Part shown: piece after piece, positions 1 through 7,351 of the stretch
How the letters are laid out: every line of letters begins with the position of its first letter
Position numbering within the stretch: the stretch's first letter is position 1
From: Acidobacteriota bacterium
GTDB lineage: Bacteria; Acidobacteriota; Terriglobia; Terriglobales; Acidobacteriaceae
Assembly: GCA_003224855.1 (NCBI GenBank)
Contig: QHZY01000045.1
Location: 1-33,855 of the forward strand
Reading direction: 5' to 3'
DNA length: 33,855 nt
Made by a program: the position numbers and the translations under genes
The notes under the pieces: model-generated
What the model saw: the letters and a program-made list of their open reading frames with translations, nothing else
What the model was told of the DNA's origin: nothing
Databases searched by the model: none

Positions 1-139
1 CAGTGTTCGATGCATGGGACATTTGCGGTTGCTGAGAATCCATTTTTTGCGAGTCATACTTCGGCGCGTCCGATGACTGCGCGAAAGTCAAGCTCGAAAG
101 ATACAGAACAAAGACCGAGACAATGCCAACCGATCTCAT
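1..139 (-). CDS. Secreted small protein, 5' end only (cut by window edge)
   Basis: The minus strand has an ATG at 139-137 preceded by a good ribosome binding site (AAGGAG at 153-148, 8 nt away). The frame stays open to base 1, giving 46 visible residues. The first 20 residues form a clear Sec signal peptide: MRS, a hydrophobic core (VGIVSVFVLYLSSL), then TFA before Gln, with likely cleavage after residue 20. The mature part begins QSSDAPKYDSQ and is hydrophilic, rich in Ser, Gln and Met. I do not recognise the family. A TATAAC -10-like hexamer lies at 211-206 on the same strand, without a convincing -35. The gene is divergent from yceI. The rest lies outside the window, so length and function cannot be judged. 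Confidence 0.6.
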   Translation of the reverse strand, partial: MRSVGIVSVFVLYLSSLTFAQSSDAPKYDSQKMDSQQPQMSHASNT

Positions 140-440
140 ATTTTTTTCTCCTTAATTTGTTTTCCGGGCGAGATGAACGCGTGGGCACGACCATCTCTGC
201 ATACTGTTATACTTAACTACAACACTACATAAATGCAAGAGGTATCTATAGCAAGGGGGCTCGATCGGCTCCAAGTCACTGAGCTATAAGGAAATAAAGT
301 TTCGGTTGAGAAGAGGATCCATGAGAAAGGCAGGCCGTGCCAGTTGGTCCATCAGCAACCAGGTGTTGCGGCACAACATTCGTTGCAACGAATATCGTTA
401 TCACACATCTAATGAATTGCAAGCCAGAAAGGAAGAAATT
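140..440. other. Divergent intergenic region, partial secreted gene / yceI
   Basis: About 300 bases without a convincing gene. It holds the ribosome binding site and a possible -10 (TATAAC, 211-206) for the leftward secreted-protein gene, and a perfect palindrome at 378-393 just upstream of yceI. For yceI a TTGCAA (383-388) could act as -35 with TCTAAT (408-413) as -10, but the 19-bp spacer is long. A frame open from 306 runs into yceI, but that extension has no RBS and does not look like YceI family sequence, so I treat it as untranslated leader. Confidence 0.45.
378..393. promoter_or_regulatory. Perfect 16-bp palindrome, candidate operator of the yceI-pirin operon
   Basis: ATTCGTTGCAACGAAT is self-complementary over all 16 bases and sits 47 bp upstream of the yceI ATG, overlapping the best -35 candidate (TTGCAA). 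Size, symmetry and position are those of a dimeric winged-helix repressor site. MarR-family regulators commonly control YceI/pirin-type stress genes, so a MarR-type binder is a reasonable guess. No regulator gene is visible nearby. The palindrome is seen directly; the function is inferred. Confidence 0.5.
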
Positions 441-998
441 ATGAGCACCCTGGCGATACCGAAGACTGCAGTCAGCACCTGGAACCTGGATCCAGTCCAC
501 TCCGCGGCCGAGTTCAAGGTCAAGCACATGATGATCTCCAACGTGAAGGGCCAATTCTCCAAGGTCAGCGGAGTATTGAAGTATGACGAATCTGATTTGA
601 CGAGATCAAGCATCGAGGCATCGATTGATGTAACTTCGATCGAAACTCGCGACGGCCAGCGCGATGGACATCTGAAGAGCGAGGATTTTTTCCATGCCGA
701 GAAATTTCCGACGCTTTCGTTCAAGTCCACCAGCGTTAAGGTGCTGGGCGATGGAGAACTGGCGGTGGAAGGCGACCTCACCATTCGCGGGGTTACCCGC
801 AAGGTGGTGTTTGCCGTGGAAGGGCCAACGCCCGCGGCAAAAGACCCGTGGGGCAATTTGCGAATTGCAGTCTCGGCTTCGACCAAGATCAACCGCAAGG
901 ACTTCGGCCTGACCTGGAATGCGGCGCTCGAGACGGGCGGCATCCTGGTAGGAGACGAAGTCACCATCACGCTTGATGTAGAGTTCGTGAAAGCCTGA
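441..998 (+). CDS. YceI family protein
   Basis: 185 aa from the ATG at 441, chosen because AAAGGAAGA lies just upstream and because the family's N-terminal pattern (WNLDPVHSAAEFKVKHM, residues 14-30) starts soon after. YceI proteins are lipocalin-like beta-barrels that bind isoprenoid or other amphipathic lipids. The family signatures are visible: the Asp-Pro-x-His strand, SNVKGQF, the DxTSIETRDGQRDGHLKS segment and a C-terminal VGDEVTITLDVEF strand. No signal peptide is seen, so this copy should be cytoplasmic, unlike E. coli YceI. The pirin gene follows after 24 nt and is probably co-transcribed; the two are likely controlled by the palindrome at 378-393. Expression under acid, oxidative or quinone stress is typical of the family but not shown here. 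Confidence 0.93.
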   Translation: MSTLAIPKTAVSTWNLDPVHSAAEFKVKHMMISNVKGQFSKVSGVLKYDESDLTRSSIEASIDVTSIETRDGQRDGHLKSEDFFHAEKFPTLSFKSTSVKVLGDGELAVEGDLTIRGVTRKVVFAVEGPTPAAKDPWGNLRIAVSASTKINRKDFGLTWNAALETGGILVGDEVTITLDVEFVKA

Positions 999-1022
999 CA
1001 GATTCTCAAGGAAAGGATTTTT

Positions 1023-1928
1023 ATGTCACTCAGGCCAGTTAAACAGATTATTCAACCGAAGCCGACCATGGAAGGCGCGGGTGTGAAATTGCAACGCGCT
1101 TTCGGCTTCGGCAAGACCAAAGAGTTCGATCCGTTCTTGTTGCTGGACGATTTCCGCAACGATAATCCCAGCGATTACATCGCTGGATTTCCGTGGCATC
1201 CGCATCGCGGGATCGAGACCATTACGTATGTGCTCGCCGGGTCAGTTGAGCACGGCGACAGCCTCGGCAACAAGGGAAAGATGACCGCGGGCGATGTGCA
1301 ATGGATGACGGCGGGCAGCGGCATTCTGCACCAGGAGATGCCGAAAGGAGACAATAAAGGCCGGATGCACGGCTTTCAGTTATGGGCGAACCTGCCCTCG
1401 GCGCTGAAGATGACCGACCCGCGTTATCAGGACATTCCGTCGAGCGCGATCCCGGAGATCACCGATGACGACGGCACCAGTGTCCGCGTCATTTGCGGCG
1501 AGTTCTGGGGAAAGAGGGGACCCGTAGAAGGAGTTGCGGCAGACCCGAATTACCTTGATATCTCGGTTGCGCCGGGCCAGCGGAAGCGGCTCAAGGTGGA
1601 AACCACACGCAACGCCTTTGCCTACGTATTCGCTGGTTCAGGAAGTTTTCGTGACGCATCGGACCCGCGAGCAGTGCTCACCGAGCAGGCTGCAGATCCG
1701 AACGCTCCGGCGAAGTACGACGTGAGCAATCATTCGCTGGTATTGTTCGACCGGGGAGATGAGATCACGGTGCAAGCGGGAAATGAGGGTATCCGGTTCC
1801 TGCTGGTGTCGGGTAAACCGATTGAGGAGCCGGTGGCCTGGTATGGCCCAATCGTGATGAACACAAACGAGCAGCTGCGCCAGGCGATGGCAGAGCTGCA
1901 AACCGGAGACTTTATTAAACATAAGTAA
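1023..1928 (+). CDS. Pirin family protein
   Basis: 301 aa, ATG at 1023 with AAGGAAAGGA 6-8 nt upstream. Pirins are bicupin, Fe(II)-binding proteins; some have quercetin 2,3-dioxygenase activity and others act as redox sensors or protein partners. The N-terminal cupin carries the metal ligands in the usual pattern: FPWHPHRGIET (His59, His61), then SGILHQEMP (His103, Glu105). The signature VEHGDSLGNKG and the GDVQWMTAGSG turn are intact. The C-terminal cupin (about residues 170-285) is the degenerate half, as usual. There is no signal peptide, so it is cytoplasmic. Second gene of the yceI-pirin pair; a hairpin with a weak T-tract follows the stop. The exact substrate cannot be told from sequence. 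Confidence 0.94.
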   Translation: MSLRPVKQIIQPKPTMEGAGVKLQRAFGFGKTKEFDPFLLLDDFRNDNPSDYIAGFPWHPHRGIETITYVLAGSVEHGDSLGNKGKMTAGDVQWMTAGSGILHQEMPKGDNKGRMHGFQLWANLPSALKMTDPRYQDIPSSAIPEITDDDGTSVRVICGEFWGKRGPVEGVAADPNYLDISVAPGQRKRLKVETTRNAFAYVFAGSGSFRDASDPRAVLTEQAADPNAPAKYDVSNHSLVLFDRGDEITVQAGNEGIRFLLVSGKPIEEPVAWYGPIVMNTNEQLRQAMAELQTGDFIKHK

Positions 1929-1931
1929 AAG

Positions 1932-1992
1932 CTTGGCCCCTTGCGAACGTCAGGCTACTCCTCACTGGTGGTAGCCTGATTTCGTGGCCAAG
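1932..1992 (+). promoter_or_regulatory. Two-step inverted repeat over the polC start codon
   Basis: The inner arms TCAGGCTAC (1950-1958) and GTAGCCTGA (1971-1979) are a perfect 9-bp inverted repeat with a 12-nt loop. The outer arms CTTGGCC (1932-1938) and GGCCAAG (1986-1992) pair over another 7 bp, with CGAA/TTCG partly bridging them. It follows the pirin stop and may end that transcript, but it lacks a good T-run. The GTG start of the next gene (1984) lies in the 3' arm, so in RNA the structure would sequester it. Confidence 0.5.
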
Positions 1993-3294
1993 GAACCAGC
2001 CAGCCAAGTCCTTTCCATTGATGGGCACGAAGTCCGTGTCTCTAATCCTGACAAGCTGTATTTCTCGCAAGCCAAAATCACCAAGCTCGATCTGGTTCGA
2101 TACTATCTTTCCGTCGCTCCTGGCGCCCTGGCCGGGATTCGAGATCGTCCGATTGTTTTGAAGCGGTTTGTCAGTGGCGCTGAGGGCGAGGCGTTCTATC
2201 AGAAGCGCGCGCCGGAGCAGCGTCCCGGCTGGTTGCGAACGGTTACGTTGTCCTTCCCTTCCGGCCGAACAGCGGAAGAAATCGTTGTCGACGACGCGGC
2301 GGGACTCGCCTGGATTGTCAATCTCGGATGCATCGAGCTGCATCCGCATCCAGTGCGGTCCGCAGATATTGATCATCCCGACGAGTTAAGAATCGATCTC
2401 GACCCGATTCCGGGAGTGAGCTGGGACGACGTGCGGCAGGTAGCTATGGAAGTGAAGGCGCTTCTCGAGGAACTTGGCCTGCGCGGCTGGCCCAAGACCA
2501 GCGGTTCACGCGGGATGCACGTGAACGTACGCATCCAGCCGCGCTGGACGTTTACCGAAGTCCGACGCGCCGCGGTGGCATTGTCGCGTGCAGTCGAGCG
2601 GCGCGTGCCTGCTCTCGCCAGTTCGAAATGGTGGAAAGAGGAACGGCACGGAGTATTTCTCGATTACAACCAGAACGCGAAAGATCGCACCACATGCTCT
2701 GCTTATTCCGTTCGTCCGCTTCCAGACGCACGCGTTTCCGCGCCGCTTCAGTGGAGCGAAGTTCCGGATTGCAATGCTGCAGACTTCACCATGTTCACGG
2801 TTCCGGAGCGGTTCGCGAAAGCTGGTGACCCGCACGCGGAGATGGATTCCCATCCGGGATCGCTCGAGAAACTACTGGAACTGGCTGACAAAGACGAAGC
2901 TGCCGGTCTCGGAGATGCTCCCTGGCCTCCGCACTTTCGCAGGATGGAGAAGGAAGCGCCTCGGGTAGCGCCGTCGCGAGCGAAATCGGCTGCAAAAAAG
3001 CCTCGCGTGAAAATGCCGCTCATTGTGGTAGCGAATTCGCCCGACAAGGCAGCTGCTTTGGCAGGATTCGAGAGATGGAAAGCCAAGCACGCTCAAGTTT
3101 CCGATCTTCTGTCGATCGATGACGTACTGGTGGACTCGATGCGCGGCAGATCATCGACCTGGACACGCATTCGGGTGAATCTGCGGCACGTGCCTGAAGA
3201 GCTTCGACCGCCGCAGGAGACTCCCGATCCTGACGACGATCCGACGCGCGAATGGCGGGAGTGGAGCAGGAAAAAGCCGAAGAAGAAGGAATGA
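1984..3294 (+). CDS. Prim-PolC-like DNA repair polymerase (LigD polymerase-domain family)
   Basis: 436 aa, archaeo-eukaryotic primase superfamily. The family fills short gaps and adds (ribo)nucleotides during DNA repair. Visible: the N-terminal strand EVRVSNPDKLYF, the metal-binding DLDPIPG (Asp138, Asp140), SGSRGMHVNV (His179) and DYNQNAKDRTTCSAYSVR followed by VSAPLQWSEV. The DYNQNA variant and the C-terminal block (ALAGFERWKAKH, VDSMRGRSSTWTRIRVN, PDPDDDPTREWREW) resemble mycobacterial and streptomycete stand-alone PolC proteins more than fused LigD. It ends in a Lys-rich tail. The start is GTG at 1984, the only start codon that includes the conserved N-terminus; no clear RBS is seen and the codon lies in a hairpin. 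Convergent with the ligase, stop to stop 1 bp apart. Confidence 0.88.
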   Translation: MAKEPASQVLSIDGHEVRVSNPDKLYFSQAKITKLDLVRYYLSVAPGALAGIRDRPIVLKRFVSGAEGEAFYQKRAPEQRPGWLRTVTLSFPSGRTAEEIVVDDAAGLAWIVNLGCIELHPHPVRSADIDHPDELRIDLDPIPGVSWDDVRQVAMEVKALLEELGLRGWPKTSGSRGMHVNVRIQPRWTFTEVRRAAVALSRAVERRVPALASSKWWKEERHGVFLDYNQNAKDRTTCSAYSVRPLPDARVSAPLQWSEVPDCNAADFTMFTVPERFAKAGDPHAEMDSHPGSLEKLLELADKDEAAGLGDAPWPPHFRRMEKEAPRVAPSRAKSAAKKPRVKMPLIVVANSPDKAAALAGFERWKAKHAQVSDLLSIDDVLVDSMRGRSSTWTRIRVNLRHVPEELRPPQETPDPDDDPTREWREWSRKKPKKKE

Positions 3295-3295
3295 G

Positions 3296-4384
3296 TCAGC
3301 GGCCGTGAGGGAAGATTGCCGCGAGTTCCTGGGGCGGCACGACTTCCAGTTGCGCATACGTGCAATCGGCGGGCTTCTTGTCCGGCCGCCATCTGCGGAA
3401 ATGCGACATATGACGGAAGCGGTCGCCTTGCATGTGCTCGTAGGCAACTTCGACGACGAGTTCAGGACGTAACGGTTCCCACGACAAATCTTTACCCTGG
3501 CTCCATCGGCTTTGGCCGCCGGGCATGCGCTGAACGCCGGCAGCGGCTGCGGCATCTGCTTCCGCCCAGGACTTCCAGGGATGGTCGGCAAGCGCATTCT
3601 TTCGATACGGCTCGAGAAATTCGGCCAGTTCCGCGCGCTTCTTGGCGCTGAAGCTGGCGCACACCCCGACGTGCTGCAAGGCACCGGCATCATCATACAA
3701 GCCCAGAAGAAGCGAGCCGACCAGGGTCCGATCGCCCTTCTTGTACCATCGGAAGCCTGCGACCACGCAATCGCAGTCGCGTTCATGTTTAACCTTCAGC
3801 ATTACGCGCTTATTTGGTTCGTATGTTCCCGAAGGGTCCTTGGCGATTACGCCGTCGAGACCCGCTCCTTCGAATCGACTAAACCAATCAGCAGCAACAG
3901 CGCGGTCTCGCGTAGCCGGCGTTAGATGTAGGGGAGGAGGAGCGGACGCAAGAATACTTTCCAGTTCTTTTCGACGCGTTTGAAAGGGCTGTGAGCACAA
4001 GTCACGATTGTCAAGCGATAACAGATCGAAGAACACGAACGATGCCGGAATCTGAGCCGACAAAAGTTTCACTCGCGATGCTGCCGGATGCAGGCGTAGC
4101 TGCAGCGAGTCGAAATCGAGCTCGTCGTCTTTGACAATGACAATTTCTCCGTCCAGCACACAGCGCTGAGGCAAGTTCGACAACAGAGGCGGGTGTAACT
4201 CGGGGAAGTAGCGGTCGAGAGGCTTTTCGTCTCGGCTCTGGATCAGGATTTCGTCGCCATCGCGAAACACCAGGGCTCGGAAACCATCCCACTTGGGTTC
4301 GAAAACCCACTCTCCTTCGGCTGGCAATTCGCTTACACGCTTGGCAAGCATCGGCAGGACGGGCGGGTTCACGGGCAGGTCCAT
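3296..4384 (-). CDS. ligC: ATP-dependent DNA ligase, LigC-like
   Basis: 362 aa, ATG at 4384 with AAGGT directly upstream. It seals nicks using ATP. The adenylation domain shows motif I EPKWDGFRAL (nucleophile Lys31), CVLDGEIV (motif III region, about 76-82), FVFFDLL (117-122), GLDGVIAK (motif IV, 175-182) and LKVKH (motif V, 196-200). The OB-fold domain (about 205-350) ends in the RPELVVEVAYEHMQGDRFRH region. There is no polymerase or phosphoesterase domain, so this is a stand-alone ligase. The opening MDLPVNPPVLPMLAK and the overall length match mycobacterial LigC better than LigD. In mycobacteria LigC and Prim-PolC work together in excision repair, and the facing polymerase gene here suggests the same pairing. 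No Ku gene is in the window. Confidence 0.9.
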   Translation of the reverse strand: MDLPVNPPVLPMLAKRVSELPAEGEWVFEPKWDGFRALVFRDGDEILIQSRDEKPLDRYFPELHPPLLSNLPQRCVLDGEIVIVKDDELDFDSLQLRLHPAASRVKLLSAQIPASFVFFDLLSLDNRDLCSQPFQTRRKELESILASAPPPLHLTPATRDRAVAADWFSRFEGAGLDGVIAKDPSGTYEPNKRVMLKVKHERDCDCVVAGFRWYKKGDRTLVGSLLLGLYDDAGALQHVGVCASFSAKKRAELAEFLEPYRKNALADHPWKSWAEADAAAAAGVQRMPGGQSRWSQGKDLSWEPLRPELVVEVAYEHMQGDRFRHMSHFRRWRPDKKPADCTYAQLEVVPPQELAAIFPHGR

Positions 4385-4543
4385 ACCTTCATGGTAATAC
4401 CGCGAGGGGGCTGAAACAGAGCTGCCAGGCTTTTCTCATTCGCCTGAATTCACAATCCTCTGACCAGCCTCTCCTGCCATTTTTAAAGGCTTACAATTGG
4501 CAGGAAGCATGCGGTTTTAGCTTCAGAGATCAAGGAGTAAGTC

Positions 4544-6994
4544 ATGGGCGGCATCTTGGAAATGGAAGAGCAAGCTACATCACTCAGCGCATATGGAAAA
4601 GCGCGGTCGACGGTTAAAGGATCGCCGCTCGGCCCAGACGAACTGAGAAAAATAGATGCCTACTGGCGCGCATGCAAGTACCTTGCGCTCGGGATGATCT
4701 ATTTGCAGTCAAACCCACTTTTAAGGGAGCCGCTTAGGCCTGAGCACATCAAGAACCGGCTGCTCGGGCATTGGGGATCCAGTCCGGGCTTGGCCTTTAT
4801 TTACATTCATCTCAACCGGCTCATCAAAAAATTTGATCTCGACATGATTTTCCTGGCAGGACCAGGGCACGGCGCACCGGGTGTACTGGGGCCGACATAC
4901 CTCGAAGGAACTTACTCGGAGGTCTATCCGGAGAAGAGTGAAGATGAGCGCGGCTTGCGTGATTTCTTCAAACAATTTTCCTTCCCCGGCGGCGTCGGAA
5001 GCCACTGCACGCCGGAAACTCCCGGCTCCATCCATGAGGGCGGGGAACTTGGATACGTGCTTTCCCACGCTTGTGGAGCGGCCTTCGACAATCCTGACCT
5101 GATTGTGGGGGCGGTGGTCGGCGACGGCGAATCGGAGACCGGACCGCTCGCCACTTCCTGGCACATCAACAAGTTTCTGAACCCTATCCGCGACGGAGCA
5201 GTGCTCCCCATCCTGCATTTGAACGGATACAAAATCAACAATCCCACCCTGCTGGCACGCATCGAGCATGAGGAACTGGAAAGTCTGATGCGCGGTTATG
5301 GCTGGACCCCATACTTTGTCGAAGGCTCGGACCCGGAAAGCATGCACCAGGCGATGGGGGCGACCGTCGAGCAGTGCGTTCTGGAAATCCGCGCGCATCA
5401 AAATGAATGCCGCAGCAGTGGAGTTGCGAAGCGGGCTCGCTGGCCAATGATCGTGTTGCGGTCGCCCAAGGGGTGGGGTGCGCCTCGCAAACTCGGCGGG
5501 CATTATCTCGAAGGTTTTTGGCGTGCGCATCAAGTGCCTTTGACTGAGGTAAAGAAGGATCCCGAGCAGCTTCGCATCCTGGAGCACTGGATGCGCGAAC
5601 AGAAGCCAGAAGAATTGTTTGACCAGAATGGCAAGCTGATCGCTGAACTGAAAGCGCTTGCACCTGTCGGCAAGCGGCGCATGAGCGCTAACCCGCATGC
5701 CAATGGCGGAGTCGTAAGAAGAGCGCTGCGCCTTCCAGAATTCAGCGATTACGCAGTCGAGGTTCAGACCCCGGGAGCTGTGGAAGTGGAGAATGTTCCG
5801 CCGCTGGGAAAATTCCTTCGCGACATTCTGAAGCTGAACCCAAGAGATTTTCGGGTCTTCGGGCCTGACGAGACTACCTCCAACAAGCTGCAGGCGGTTT
5901 ACGAAGCGTCGAAGAAAATTTGGCTCGAAGAGTACTTCCCGGAAGATCAGGATGGCGGCGAACTGGCAACCGATGGCCGTGTAGTCGAGATGCTGAGCGA
6001 GCACACCATGGAAGGCATGCTCGAAGGCTATCTGCTCACCGGGCGAAACGGCTTCTTTTCCTCATATGAAGCCTTTGTTCACATCATTGATTCCATGTTC
6101 AATCAGCACGCCAAATGGCTTTCAATCTGCAATCACCTGTCATGGCGACAGAAGATCTCTTCACTCAACCTGCTCATTACGTCGACGGTTTGGCGGCAAG
6201 ACCATAACGGCTTCACTCACCAGGACCCCGGCTTTATTGACGTAGTGCTCAATAAAAGTGCAGAAGTCACGCGCATTTACCTGCCCCCAGATGCCAACTG
6301 CCTGCTCTCAGTGGCGGACCACTGCCTGCGAAGTGAGAATTACGTAAACGTAATTGTTTCGGACAAGCAGTTGCACCTGCAGTATCTGGACATGGACGCA
6401 GCTGTGGTGCACTGCACCAAGGGCATTGGTATCTGGGACTGGGCCAGCAATGACCAGGGCGTGGAGCCCGACGTGGTAATGGCGTGCGCAGGTGATATTC
6501 CGACCCAGGAAGCTCTGGCCGCCACCGCACTCCTGCGCCAGGAGTTTCCGGATATCAGGATTCGCTTCATCAACGTAGTGGACCTGTTCAAACTTGAACC
6601 CCGAAAGAACCATCCGCACGGATTGACAGATGCTGATTATGATTCACTGTTCACAACCGACCGGCCGATCATATTCAACTTCCACGGATATCCTTACCTG
6701 ATTCATCGCCTGGCGTACTCGCGCACCAACCAGCGCCTGCACGTGCGCGGCTACAAGGAGAAGGGGAACATCAACACTCCCATGGAACTGGCGATGAACA
6801 ATGAGATCGATCGCTTCAGCCTGGCCATTGACGCGATCGATCGAATCGAGCGGTTCCAGAAGATCGGCGCTCACGCCAAAGAGAAGTTCCGCAACAAGCA
6901 GATCGAGTGCCGGGCTTACGCCTACAAGAATGGCATTGACAGTCCGGACGTCACCGCCTGGCGCTGGCCGTACCCCACGACTGAGAAAATCTGA
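4544..6994 (+). CDS. xfp: Phosphoketolase (xylulose-5-P / fructose-6-P)
   Basis: 816 aa, thiamine-diphosphate enzyme that splits xylulose 5-phosphate (and often fructose 6-phosphate) with phosphate to acetyl phosphate plus glyceraldehyde 3-phosphate or erythrose 4-phosphate. Full length for the family. Visible: GHWG (His76), GPGHG (106-110), the signature SFPGGVGSH (146-154), [12 protein letters not shown], the ThDP/Mg motif [11 protein letters not shown] (from 193), [11 protein letters not shown], and in the pyrimidine-binding half [23 protein letters not shown] and [14 protein letters not shown]. The ATG at 4544 has AAGGAG 7 nt upstream; another ATG at 4562 is possible. A TACAAT -10-like hexamer lies at 4492-4497 without a good -35. 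No acetate kinase or phosphotransacetylase gene is adjacent in the window. Confidence 0.97.
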   Translation: MGGILEMEEQATSLSAYGKARSTVKGSPLGPDELRKIDAYWRACKYLALGMIYLQSNPLLREPLRPEHIKNRLLGHWGSSPGLAFIYIHLNRLIKKFDLDMIFLAGPGHGAPGVLGPTYLEGTYSEVYPEKSEDERGLRDFFKQFSFPGGVGSHCTPETPGSIHEGGELGYVLSHACGAAFDNPDLIVGAVVGDGESETGPLATSWHINKFLNPIRDGAVLPILHLNGYKINNPTLLARIEHEELESLMRGYGWTPYFVEGSDPESMHQAMGATVEQCVLEIRAHQNECRSSGVAKRARWPMIVLRSPKGWGAPRKLGGHYLEGFWRAHQVPLTEVKKDPEQLRILEHWMREQKPEELFDQNGKLIAELKALAPVGKRRMSANPHANGGVVRRALRLPEFSDYAVEVQTPGAVEVENVPPLGKFLRDILKLNPRDFRVFGPDETTSNKLQAVYEASKKIWLEEYFPEDQDGGELATDGRVVEMLSEHTMEGMLEGYLLTGRNGFFSSYEAFVHIIDSMFNQHAKWLSICNHLSWRQKISSLNLLITSTVWRQDHNGFTHQDPGFIDVVLNKSAEVTRIYLPPDANCLLSVADHCLRSENYVNVIVSDKQLHLQYLDMDAAVVHCTKGIGIWDWASNDQGVEPDVVMACAGDIPTQEALAATALLRQEFPDIRIRFINVVDLFKLEPRKNHPHGLTDADYDSLFTTDRPIIFNFHGYPYLIHRLAYSRTNQRLHVRGYKEKGNINTPMELAMNNEIDRFSLAIDAIDRIERFQKIGAHAKEKFRNKQIECRAYAYKNGIDSPDVTAWRWPYPTTEKI

Positions 6995-7068
6995 CGAAGC
7001 ACGAAAGGATTGCTGGACAAACCAGCCGCTCCACCTCTCATCCAACTGGCCTAAGGAGCAAGCAGCCC

Positions 7069-7305
7069 ATGGCAAAGTGCGAAGTATGCGGGAACGATTA
7101 CGACAAAAGCTTCAGTATCACTAAAAATGGCGAGCAGCACGTATTTGACAGTTTTGAGTGTGCGATTCACGCCTTAGCCCCCAAATGCGCGCACTGCGGG
7201 TGCAGCGTGATCGGGCACGGCGTAGAGGCTGCCGGCACAGTCTATTGCTGCGCGAATTGCGCTCGGCAGAGTGGCGTTACGGAAGTTGCCGATCGCGCAG
7301 CTTAA
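7069..7305 (+). CDS. Cys-rich metal-binding small protein (metallothionein-like)
   Basis: 78 aa, ATG at 7069 with AAGGAG 10 nt upstream. Nine cysteines (4, 7, 31, 40, 43, 45, 60, 61, 64) and four histidines (24, 34, 42, 50) make a dense metal-binding set: CEVC near the start, FECAIHALAPKCAHCGC in the middle and CCANC near the end. Spacing suggests two treble-clef or zinc-ribbon-like sites. Proteins of this type are often labelled prokaryotic metallothionein; zinc storage, delivery or a structural role are all possible. It follows the phosphoketolase by 74 nt and is closed by the terminator at 7316-7349, so it may be the last gene of that transcript or have its own promoter. Confidence 0.85.
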   Translation: MAKCEVCGNDYDKSFSITKNGEQHVFDSFECAIHALAPKCAHCGCSVIGHGVEAAGTVYCCANCARQSGVTEVADRAA

Positions 7306-7315
7306 ACTTTAACCG

Positions 7316-7349
7316 AGGGAAGCCACCGGGCACAGTGGCTTTCCCTTTT
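7316..7349 (+). terminator. Rho-independent terminator after the Cys-rich protein gene
   Basis: AGGGAAGCCAC (7316-7326) pairs with GTGGCTTTCCCT (7335-7346) with one bulged T and an 8-nt loop, and the 3' arm runs into TTTT (7346-7349). This is a typical intrinsic terminator for rightward transcription. On the minus strand it has no T-run, so it would not efficiently stop leftward transcripts from amtB. Confidence 0.75.
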
Positions 7350-7351
7350 AC

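Noticed and set aside
181-240. ACTACA direct repeat (ACTACAACACTACA) resembling half a BlaI/MecI-type operator
   Set aside because: The two copies are in direct, not inverted, orientation, while BlaI sites are dyads; no blaI gene is near.
306-440. N-terminal extension of YceI (46 codons before 441)
   Set aside because: No RBS at 306, no signal peptide character, and it would be translated through the palindrome; the ATG at 441 has a good RBS.
4721-6004. 427-aa open frame antisense to the phosphoketolase gene
   Set aside because: It lies wholly inside a complete xfp gene, shows no domain and has no RBS.
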